Shown: in pieces, positions 1 through 5,153 of the stretch
Layout of the letters: the number at the start of each line of letters is the position of its first letter
Numbering within the stretch: the first letter of the stretch is position 1
Assembly (NCBI GenBank): GCA_045595745.1
Contig: JAZOBB010000102.1
Location: forward strand, 1 to 6,450
Origin: RGIG1666 sp045595745
GTDB lineage: Bacteria > Bacillota > Clostridia > UBA1381 > UBA9506
Length of the DNA stretch: 6,450 nt
Direction of reading: 5' to 3'
Notes under the pieces: model-generated
Databases searched by the model: none
Told to the model about the DNA's origin: nothing
Seen by the model: the letters and a program-made list of their open reading frames with translations, nothing else
Made by a program: the position numbers and the translations under genes

Positions 1-759
1 TTTGATGCATTTTACAGAGAAATAGAAAAAAATAAAGACAGTGTCGAGCTTATTACTGATAGTCAAAGCTTGCACCGCGCATTAGATGAAAATAAGGTTG
101 GTGCAATGCTGACAGTTGAGGATGCTCGTGCTCTTTGCGGAAATATTGCAAATCTTCGTATGTTTTATAAGCTTGGTGTTCGTGCAGTTGGTCTTACATG
201 GAATTATGACAACGGAGTAGCAGAGGGAGCACTTTCAAACAGCGGTGTAGGTCTTACGGATTTCGGAAGAGAAGTTGTGCGCGAAATGAATAGATTGGGA
301 ATGCTTGTAGATGTTTCGCACGCGTCAAAAAAAGCTTTCTGGGATGTAATCGAAACATCTGCAGAGCCTATTATGGCATCTCATTCAAACTGCGAAACGA
401 TTTGTGCACATCCAAGAAATCTTGACGACGAACAAATCCGTGCATTGATTAAAAACGGAGGAATGATAGGAATTAATATATATCCTACCTTCTTAACAGA
501 CAAAAAAACAGCAAATGTTGACGATATCATCCGCCATATTGAGCATATTTTGTCATTAGGCGGCGAAAAGGTTTTAGGTATGGGCACAGATTTTGACGGA
601 ATAGGATGCACTCCTGAGGATATAAATAACGTAGGAGAATTATATCGTTTATTTGATAAAATGAAAAAAATGGGCTATAAAGATTCGTTGATTAGTGCCA
701 TAACCCACGAAAATTTCGTAAATTTCTTAGATAAAATGTTGAAAAATGAAAAAAATTAA
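1..759 (+). CDS. Peptidase M19 (membrane dipeptidase-like) zinc dipeptidase, 5'-truncated by the window edge
   Basis: The frame is open from base 1, so the true start lies outside the window; the TTG at 70 is internal. The 252 visible residues are the C-terminal part of an M19 dipeptidase, a TIM-barrel enzyme with two zinc ions that hydrolyses dipeptides. Numbering from the first visible codon, the family landmarks are the bridging Glu40 (TVEDA), His107 (VDVSHAS), His128 (ASHSN), the substrate-binding Arg139 (HPRN) and the catalytic-site Asp197 (GTDFDG). The N-terminal HxD metal ligands should be in the missing 60-70 residues, judging by the usual family length of about 310. The C-terminus reads HENFVNFL, where many relatives have a GGNFLR-like segment. 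No signal peptide can be judged. There is no terminator between this gene and the aminotransferase 101 bases downstream. The family call is secure; the exact substrate (D-amino-acid or other dipeptides) cannot be read from the sequence. Confidence 0.93.
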   Translation, partial: FDAFYREIEKNKDSVELITDSQSLHRALDENKVGAMLTVEDARALCGNIANLRMFYKLGVRAVGLTWNYDNGVAEGALSNSGVGLTDFGREVVREMNRLGMLVDVSHASKKAFWDVIETSAEPIMASHSNCETICAHPRNLDDEQIRALIKNGGMIGINIYPTFLTDKKTANVDDIIRHIEHILSLGGEKVLGMGTDFDGIGCTPEDINNVGELYRLFDKMKKMGYKDSLISAITHENFVNFLDKMLKNEKN

Positions 760-767
760 ATTTTCTC

Positions 768-796
768 TTGCATTTTTGATTAAAATGTATTACAAT
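768..796 (+). promoter_or_regulatory. Candidate sigma-A promoter for the aminotransferase gene
   Basis: TTGCAT (768-773) and TACAAT (791-796) are separated by exactly 17 bases. The -10 matches consensus at 5 of 6 positions and the -35 at 3 of 6. It would start transcription near 803 and give a leader of about 58 bases before the ATG at 861. It lies in the only gap between the dipeptidase and the aminotransferase. The region is AT-rich, so a chance match is possible, and read-through from the dipeptidase gene is also plausible. Confidence 0.45.
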
Positions 797-844
797 AGTT
801 TTCGGTGTTTAATAACGTAAATTAACTTATTTTAAATATTACTT

Positions 845-849
845 GGAGG
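845..849 (+). promoter_or_regulatory. Ribosome binding site that sets the aminotransferase start at 861
   Basis: GGAGG at 845-849 lies 11 bases before the ATG at 861. The same frame is open further upstream from a TTG at 843, but that codon overlaps the Shine-Dalgarno sequence itself and has no site of its own. The protein therefore starts at 861 with MYISEKAK. Confidence 0.8.
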
Positions 850-860
850 CTGTAATTTTT

Positions 861-2051
861 ATGTACATTTCAGAAAAAGCAAAAAGTATAAGTCCGTCTA
901 CAACTTTGGCAATTGATGCTAAATTTAAACAAATGAAGGCTGACGGCATTGATGTTGTTGGTTTTGGAGCGGGAGAGCCTGATTTCGATACTCCGCAATA
1001 TATTAAAGATGCTGCAATTAAGGCAATCAATGAGGGAAAAACCAAGTATACTCCAGCAGCAGGTACTTTAGAGTTAAGAAAAGCAATTTGCAAAAAATTA
1101 AAGGATGAAAACGGTCTTGATTATACATTTGACCAGATTGTAGTTTCAAATGGAGCTAAGCATTCTTTGGTAAATGCTTTTCAGGCAATTTTAAACCCGG
1201 GTGACGAGGTTATAATTCCTGCACCTTTTTGGGTTAGCTATCCTGAAATGGTAAAATTGGCTGATGGTGTTCCGGTTGTTCTTCAGACTACAGAAGAAGA
1301 TGAGTTTAAGTTTACTGCAGAGGCTTTTAAAGCTGCTATTAATAATAAAACACGTGCACTAGTTTTAAACAGTCCGTCAAACCCAACGGGAATGGTTTAC
1401 ACAAAAGAAGAGCTTTGCGCAATTGCTAAGGTAGCGGTAGAAAACAATATTTATATTATTTCTGACGAAATATATGAGCATTTAGTTTATGAAGGCGAAG
1501 CTACAAGTATTGCGGCAATCTGCCCCGAAGTTAAAGACCTTACCATTATTATTAACGGCGTATCTAAGACTTACGCAATGACAGGCTGGAGAATAGGCTA
1601 TAGTGCAGCACCTGCACCTATTGCAAAGGTTATGGCAAATATTCAGTCTCATGCAACATCAAATCCAAACTCAATTGCTCAGGCAGCGACTGTTGCAGCA
1701 CTCAGCGGCGGACAGGACGAAATTGCAGTTATGAAAAAAGCATTCCGCGAGCGTCGTGATTATATGGTTGAAAGAATTAACGCAATCGAAGGGGTTTCAT
1801 GCTTAAAGCCTCAGGGAGCATTTTATGTTCTTATGAACATCAGTGCACTTAAAGGTCGTTATATTGGTGATGTTATGATAAAAACATCTGATGATTTTGC
1901 AAATGAGCTTTTAGACAGAGCAAAGGTTGCAGTTGTTCCTTGCAGCGGATTCGGTAATGATAATTTTGTACGTTGGTCTTATGCAACCAGTATGGAAAAC
2001 ATTAAAGAAGGATTAGACAGAGTAGAGAATTTTATAAAATTGACCCATTAA
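861..2051 (+). CDS. Pyridoxal-phosphate aminotransferase, class I; probable aspartate aminotransferase (Ib type)
   Basis: A 396-residue fold-type I PLP enzyme that probably transfers the amino group between aspartate and 2-oxoglutarate in the cytoplasm. Family residues in order: an N-terminal SxT...GAGEPDF segment that closes on substrate; the APFWVSYPEMVKLA stretch typical of subgroup Ib (Thermus and Bacillus AspB-like); Asn174 in NSPSNPTG; Asp202 and Tyr205 in SDEIYEH, which hold the cofactor; the Schiff-base Lys236 in SKTYAMTGWRIGY; and Arg371 in RWSYATS, which binds the substrate alpha-carboxylate. Length and motif spacing are normal, so the gene looks intact. The start at 861 is chosen from GGAGG at 845-849. 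It has its own candidate promoter and ends just before a strong hairpin terminator, so it is probably transcribed alone or with the dipeptidase. Class I aminotransferases overlap in substrate range; aromatic or prephenate amino acceptors cannot be excluded. Confidence 0.93.
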   Translation: MYISEKAKSISPSTTLAIDAKFKQMKADGIDVVGFGAGEPDFDTPQYIKDAAIKAINEGKTKYTPAAGTLELRKAICKKLKDENGLDYTFDQIVVSNGAKHSLVNAFQAILNPGDEVIIPAPFWVSYPEMVKLADGVPVVLQTTEEDEFKFTAEAFKAAINNKTRALVLNSPSNPTGMVYTKEELCAIAKVAVENNIYIISDEIYEHLVYEGEATSIAAICPEVKDLTIIINGVSKTYAMTGWRIGYSAAPAPIAKVMANIQSHATSNPNSIAQAATVAALSGGQDEIAVMKKAFRERRDYMVERINAIEGVSCLKPQGAFYVLMNISALKGRYIGDVMIKTSDDFANELLDRAKVAVVPCSGFGNDNFVRWSYATSMENIKEGLDRVENFIKLTH

Positions 2052-2064
2052 TAAAATCTAATAT

Positions 2065-2116
2065 AAAAATAAATGTAGTTGCCTATAATTACTGGCGACT
2101 ACATTTATTTTTTTAC
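2065..2116. terminator. Bidirectional intrinsic terminator between convergent aminotransferase and araC-family genes
   Basis: Arms 2065-2083 and 2094-2112 pair over 19 positions with one G-T wobble (2080 with 2097) around a 10-base loop (2084-2093). On the + strand a T-rich tail runs to 2114. On the - strand the complement of the A-rich left flank also gives a T-run next to the stem. The hairpin starts 13 bases after the aminotransferase stop codon and lies about 30 bases beyond the stop of the converging regulator gene, so it can end both transcripts. Confidence 0.9.
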
Positions 2117-2144
2117 TATAAATATTTTTCTAAATCAACTTAGT

Positions 2145-2978
2145 TTATCGGCTGTTTGACGAAAGACCTTCGCTTGGAGCATAGCCGGTTTCGTGCACAT
2201 AAGCCTTATAAAAATTTGAATAGCTTGAAAATCCTGCTTCGCTAGATGCAGCGGACAAGCTTTTTCCGCTACGGTGCAACTCACGAACAAGCATTATTCT
2301 GCGGTGAGTAATATATCTGTTTACGGTAAAACCCGTAAACTGCTTAAAACAACGACATAAATAATATTTTGATATATAAAATTTTTCTGCTAAAGCATCA
2401 AGAGTTAAATCATCATTAAGGTGCGAGTTAATATATTCGATAATGTTTTTTACAGTTTCGTTCTGAACTGTGCCGTCAGAGGTTTTTAGCTCATTTAGTT
2501 GATGCAAAAGCTCTGTTAGAGCACAGCGAATAACAAGCTCGTTTTGTCTTTTCTTTTCCTTTGCGTATTTTTCTATTCTTAAAATTATATCCAAAATTTC
2601 AGATTTTTTTACCGCCTCTCGCTCTATAAGATTGCTTTCGCCTGCTTTTCGGTTCAAAAAAATATCTGTATACTGTTCTGCCAAAGGGTCAGAAAAAAAG
2701 GAATCCTGCAGATGAATAACTATTCTTTCATAGTCACGATGTGAGGTGTTTAATATTCTGTGCATTTCATCTTTGCGGGTTAATATAATATCCATAGGCT
2801 TAAGCTCGTACCGATTACCCTCGACAATAAAAGCGGCATCGCCTTTTAACAAAAGCAGAATTTCATAACCGATATGGTTATGTAGCTTGAATTTAATATC
2901 TTTGGTATTATTATCTCTTTTATGAGTGTATGAAAAACTCCTGTCAGACGAGTTTTTTGCACATATTACATCGACCAC
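2145..2978 (-). CDS. AraC-family transcriptional regulator with N-terminal cupin-like sensor domain
   Basis: A 277-residue protein counted from GTG at 2978. Residues about 25-85 resemble the cupin sensor domain of sugar-responsive AraC regulators (LHNHIGYEILLLLKGDAAF, then a PMDIIL turn). A helical linker rich in Lys and Glu follows, at about 115-165. The C-terminal 100 residues carry the paired AraC helix-turn-helix motifs: the first around 191-215 (LTLDALAEKFYISKYYLCRCF) and the second around 240-265 (SAASSEAGFSSYSNFYKAY), with a GYAPSE ending close to the family signature. It is transcribed divergently from uxuA across a 158-base gap, so regulation of the mannonate operon by a uronate-derived signal is the obvious inference. 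The effector cannot be read from sequence. The frame is open to a TTG at 2993 and has an ATG at 2987, but GGAG at 2991-2988 suits only the GTG. Confidence 0.9.
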   Translation of the reverse strand: MVDVICAKNSSDRSFSYTHKRDNNTKDIKFKLHNHIGYEILLLLKGDAAFIVEGNRYELKPMDIILTRKDEMHRILNTSHRDYERIVIHLQDSFFSDPLAEQYTDIFLNRKAGESNLIEREAVKKSEILDIILRIEKYAKEKKRQNELVIRCALTELLHQLNELKTSDGTVQNETVKNIIEYINSHLNDDLTLDALAEKFYISKYYLCRCFKQFTGFTVNRYITHRRIMLVRELHRSGKSLSAASSEAGFSSYSNFYKAYVHETGYAPSEGLSSNSR

Positions 2979-2987
2979 AAAAATCAT

Positions 2988-2991
2988 CTCC
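2988..2991 (-). promoter_or_regulatory. Ribosome binding site that decides the start of the AraC-family gene
   Basis: On the - strand GGAG occupies 2991-2988. It abuts the ATG at 2987 with no spacing and overlaps the TTG at 2993, but sits 9 bases before the GTG at 2978, a normal distance. This favours GTG at 2978 as the start, although ATG at 2987 is what a simple gene caller might choose. Confidence 0.55.
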
Positions 2992-3008
2992 AAAGCAAAA
3001 TCTGATTA

Positions 3009-3024
3009 TGATATTATTATATCA
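3009..3024. repeat. Palindrome overlapping the araC-family promoter -10 region
   Basis: TGATAT (3009-3014) and ATATCA (3019-3024) form perfect 6-bp inverted arms around TATT. The element covers the -10 hexamer and predicted start of the - strand promoter, where an operator would block initiation. AraC proteins usually bind direct rather than inverted repeats, and the stretch is AT-rich, so the role is uncertain. Confidence 0.35.
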
Positions 3025-3044
3025 CACAAGAGCAAGATTTGCAA
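3016..3044 (-). promoter_or_regulatory. Strong extended -10 sigma-A promoter for the AraC-family gene
   Basis: Read on the - strand: TTGCAA at 3044-3039, a 17-base spacer, then a perfect TATAAT at 3021-3016 preceded by TGA (3024-3022), which is the extended -10 TGn motif. Transcription would start near 3009, leaving about 31 bases to the GTG at 2978. TTGCAA is its own reverse complement, so the same hexamer could also serve the + strand. Confidence 0.72.
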
Positions 3045-3056
3045 TGTTTATGTCAA

Positions 3057-3075
3057 TATTAGTATGGTATTAGTA
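3057..3075 (+). repeat. 8-bp direct repeat with 11-bp period, candidate AraC-family operator for uxuA
   Basis: TATTAGTA occurs exactly at 3057-3064 and again at 3068-3075, so the copies are 11 bp (about one helical turn) apart on the same DNA face. This matches how the two helix-turn-helix motifs of an AraC-type monomer reach successive major grooves. The repeat overlaps the weak -35 region of the candidate uxuA promoter, where class II activators bind. Binding by the adjacent regulator is inference. Confidence 0.45.
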
Positions 3076-3093
3076 AAATATTTATATTATAAT
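3064..3093 (+). promoter_or_regulatory. Candidate uxuA promoter with perfect -10 and poor -35
   Basis: A perfect TATAAT lies at 3088-3093. The best -35 at 18-base spacing is ATGGTA (3064-3069), only 3 of 6, as expected for an activator-dependent promoter. Transcription would begin near 3100 and give a leader of about 37 bases. Alternatives in this almost pure A/T stretch are ATGTCA (3050-3055) with TAAAAT (3074-3079), and TTGCAA (3039-3044) with TATGGT (3063-3068), each at 18-base spacing. Confidence 0.4.
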
Positions 3094-3136
3094 ATGTTTA
3101 ATAATATATTTTATACTTATAAAGGAGGAAAATCTA

Positions 3137-4177
3137 ATGAAAATGACATTTCGTTGGTACGGTAAAGATGACCCCGTAACACTGGACAAAATAAGACAGA
3201 TACCCGGAATGACCGGTGTTGTTACGGCTGTATATTCTGTTCCGGCAGGCGAAGTATGGCCTCAGGAAGCAATTGATGATATGAAAAAAGAAGTCAATGC
3301 TATGGGGCTCGAAATGGAAGTTATTGAAAGTGTTCCGGTTCATGAGGACATAAAATTAGGAAGAGGTAATTGCGAGCAGTACATTGAAAACTATAAAGAG
3401 AATATTCGCAGACTTGCAAAAGCAGGTGTAAAATGTATTTGCTACAACTTTATGCCTGTGTTCGACTGGACTCGTTCAAGACTTGATCAGCCCTTGCCCG
3501 ACGGCTCTAATGCTTTAGTTTATTATAGAGAAGACGTTGACAAAATGGACCCGACAAAGATGTCGCTTCCGGGTTGGGACGCATCTTACACTCCTGATGA
3601 AATCGGGGGACTTGTAGAAAGCTATAAGGAGATAGGGGAAGAAGGACTGTGGAAAAATCTTCAGCATTTTATTGAAGAGATTATCCCTGTTGCCGCTGAG
3701 TGCGATGTTAATATGGCAATACATCCGGACGATCCGCCGTGGCCGATTTTTGGTATTCCGCGTATAATTACCACAGAAGAAAATATAGACCGTTTCTTAG
3801 CACTTTATGATGATCCGCATCACGGTCTCACACTCTGTAGCGGAAGCTTGGGCTGTGCTAAATTTAACGACTATACTGCTATGGTAAGAAAATATGGTGC
3901 AATGGGCAGAATCCACTTTGCTCACGTAAGAAATATCAAAATTTTAGAAGACGGTTCTTTTGAAGAAAGCGGCCATCTTTCAGAATGTGGTTCTTTAGAT
4001 GTATACGAAATTTTAAAGGCATACTACGATACCGGATTTAAAGGTTATCTTCGTCCTGACCACGGAAGAATGATTTGGGGCGAAACCGGCAAGCCCGGCT
4101 ATGGTCTGTATGACAGAGCCTTAGGTGCTACATATATGAACGGTATTTGGGAAGCAATCTCAAAATCCTCAAAATAA
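3137..4177 (+). CDS. uxuA: Mannonate dehydratase
   Basis: A 346-residue cytoplasmic enzyme that removes water from D-mannonate to give 2-keto-3-deoxygluconate in glucuronate degradation. It belongs to the TIM-barrel, Mn2+/Fe2+-dependent UxuA family. Family features are the N-terminal FRWYG start, the CYNFMPVFDWTRS segment (residues 102-114), and the metal ligands expected from solved homologues: His196 (AIHPDDPP), Cys234 (TLCSGS), His263 (FAHVRN) and Asp308 (RPDHGR, followed by His309). The length fits the shorter Firmicute form; the E. coli enzyme is longer. AGGAGG at 3123-3128 lies 8 bases before the ATG, a very strong site. It is the first gene of a two-gene operon, 21 bases before uxuB, and divergent from an AraC-family regulator. 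No missing catalytic residue or frameshift is visible. Confidence 0.97.
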   Translation: MKMTFRWYGKDDPVTLDKIRQIPGMTGVVTAVYSVPAGEVWPQEAIDDMKKEVNAMGLEMEVIESVPVHEDIKLGRGNCEQYIENYKENIRRLAKAGVKCICYNFMPVFDWTRSRLDQPLPDGSNALVYYREDVDKMDPTKMSLPGWDASYTPDEIGGLVESYKEIGEEGLWKNLQHFIEEIIPVAAECDVNMAIHPDDPPWPIFGIPRIITTEENIDRFLALYDDPHHGLTLCSGSLGCAKFNDYTAMVRKYGAMGRIHFAHVRNIKILEDGSFEESGHLSECGSLDVYEILKAYYDTGFKGYLRPDHGRMIWGETGKPGYGLYDRALGATYMNGIWEAISKSSK

Positions 4178-4198
4178 AAGTATGAAAGGGTTTAAAAA

Positions 4199-5050
4199 AT
4201 GAAATTACCATTTGATATAGACTTAAAAGGCAAGGTTGCAGTTGTAACCGGCGGCGGCGGAGTGCTTTGCAGTACTTTTGCCAAAGCTATTGCGGCTTGC
4301 GGTGCAAAGGTTGCAATTTTAGACCTTAGAAAAGAGGCAGCAGAGGCAGTTGCTGACGAAATTAAAGCTGACGGCGGCCAGGCAATCGGAGTTTCTGCAA
4401 ATGTTTTAGATAAAGCCAGCTTAGAGGCTGCAAGAGCAGAAGTAAACGAAAAGCTCGGCACTTGTGATATTTTAATTAACGGTGCAGGCGGTAATAATCC
4501 TAAGGGAACAACTACTAAGGAATATTACGAGAAAGGCGATATTGACTTAGAAGGTATTACAACCTTTTTTGACCTAGACCCATCGGGTGTAGAGTTTGTG
4601 TTTAATTTAAACTTCTTAGGTACTTTAATGCCTACACAGGTGTTTGCGCAAGATATGCTGGATAAAAAAGATGCAACCATTTTAAATGTTTCATCAATGA
4701 ACGCATTTACACCTCTTACAAAAATTCCTGCATACAGCGGTGCTAAGGCAGCCATTTCAAACTTTACACAATGGCTAGCTGTACACTTTTCAAAGGTTGG
4801 AATCCGTGTTAATGCTATAGCTCCCGGATTTTTTGCAACAGACCAGAACAGAGCACTTTTGTTTGATGATAAGGGTGAGTTTACTGACCGCTCTAAAAAA
4901 ATTCTTTCGCAAACTCCTATGGGACGTTTTGGAGAAAAAGAAGAGCTTATCGGTGCACTTTTATTCTTGTTGTCAAGTGAGGCTGCATCGTTTGTTAATG
5001 GTATTGTAATACCGGTTGACGGCGGTTTCTCTGCATATAGCGGTGTATAA
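4199..5050 (+). CDS. uxuB: D-mannonate oxidoreductase (fructuronate reductase), short-chain dehydrogenase type
   Basis: A 283-residue Rossmann-fold short-chain dehydrogenase/reductase that probably interconverts D-fructuronate and D-mannonate with NAD(H) or NADP(H). Visible SDR landmarks: the nucleotide-binding VTGGGGVLC (16-24), Asp42 at the end of strand 2 (AILDLR), which favours NAD(H), NGAGG (94-98), catalytic Ser166, Tyr179 and Lys183 (YSGAK), then NAIAPGFFATDQNR (205-218) and the VNG...PVDGG ending. An insertion around residues 100-130 (KEYYEKGDIDLEG, FFDLDPSG) is as I recall for the UxuB/YjmF subgroup and separates it from generic SDRs. This form is unrelated to the long-chain mannitol-dehydrogenase-like UxuB of E. 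coli. It starts 21 bases after uxuA with GAAAGGG at 4184-4190 as ribosome site, so the two are co-transcribed. The specific function rests partly on this context. Confidence 0.9.
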   Translation: MKLPFDIDLKGKVAVVTGGGGVLCSTFAKAIAACGAKVAILDLRKEAAEAVADEIKADGGQAIGVSANVLDKASLEAARAEVNEKLGTCDILINGAGGNNPKGTTTKEYYEKGDIDLEGITTFFDLDPSGVEFVFNLNFLGTLMPTQVFAQDMLDKKDATILNVSSMNAFTPLTKIPAYSGAKAAISNFTQWLAVHFSKVGIRVNAIAPGFFATDQNRALLFDDKGEFTDRSKKILSQTPMGRFGEKEELIGALLFLLSSEAASFVNGIVIPVDGGFSAYSGV

Positions 5051-5070
5051 ATAAATATTTCTTAAATTGC

Positions 5071-5099
5071 TTGCCATTTGGCTTAAAATGGAGTAAAAT
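5071..5099 (+). promoter_or_regulatory. Near-consensus sigma-A promoter for the phosphofructokinase gene
   Basis: TTGCCA (5071-5076) and TAAAAT (5094-5099) are separated by exactly 17 bases, each matching consensus at 5 of 6 positions. Transcription should start near 5106, inside the left arm of the uxuAB terminator hairpin. No room for a promoter exists between that hairpin (ending 5131) and the ATG at 5154, which supports this site. Confidence 0.7.
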
Positions 5100-5132
5100 A
5101 AAAGCAGCAAAGGTTTACCTTTGCTGCTTTTT
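5100..5132 (+). terminator. Intrinsic terminator of the uxuAB operon, overlapping the next gene's transcription start
   Basis: Arms 5100-5114 and 5117-5131 are perfectly complementary over 15 bp, with GCAGCAAAGG pairing CCTTTGCTGC and an effective loop of about four bases (TTTA). Five T residues (5128-5132) close the right side. It ends 82 bases after the uxuB stop codon and 21 bases before the phosphofructokinase ATG. Confidence 0.85.
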
Positions 5133-5153
5133 AAGTAACGGGAGGCGATTTTT

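Noticed and set aside
843..860. N-terminal extension of the aminotransferase from TTG at 843
   Set aside because: The TTG overlaps the GGAGG that serves the ATG at 861, and the family normally starts near MYISEKA-like sequence.
3112..3117. TATACT as the -10 of a uxuA promoter
   Set aside because: The start would fall near 3124, inside the ribosome binding site, leaving no usable leader.
2926..3165. 79-residue + strand open frame spanning the regulator start and the uxuA start
   Set aside because: It overlaps the regulator's 5' end, the divergent promoters and the uxuA start in another frame. Its sequence is the low-complexity translation of AT-rich intergenic DNA and no ribosome site precedes it.
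4192..4461. 89-residue - strand open frame opposite uxuB
   Set aside because: It is a shadow of the Gly/Ala-rich Rossmann coding sequence with no ribosome site and no protein-like domain. The other antisense frames (381-611, 839-1093, 3134-3343, 3515-3724, 4525-4755, 5892-6077) and the + strand frame 5854-6045 are rejected for the same reason.
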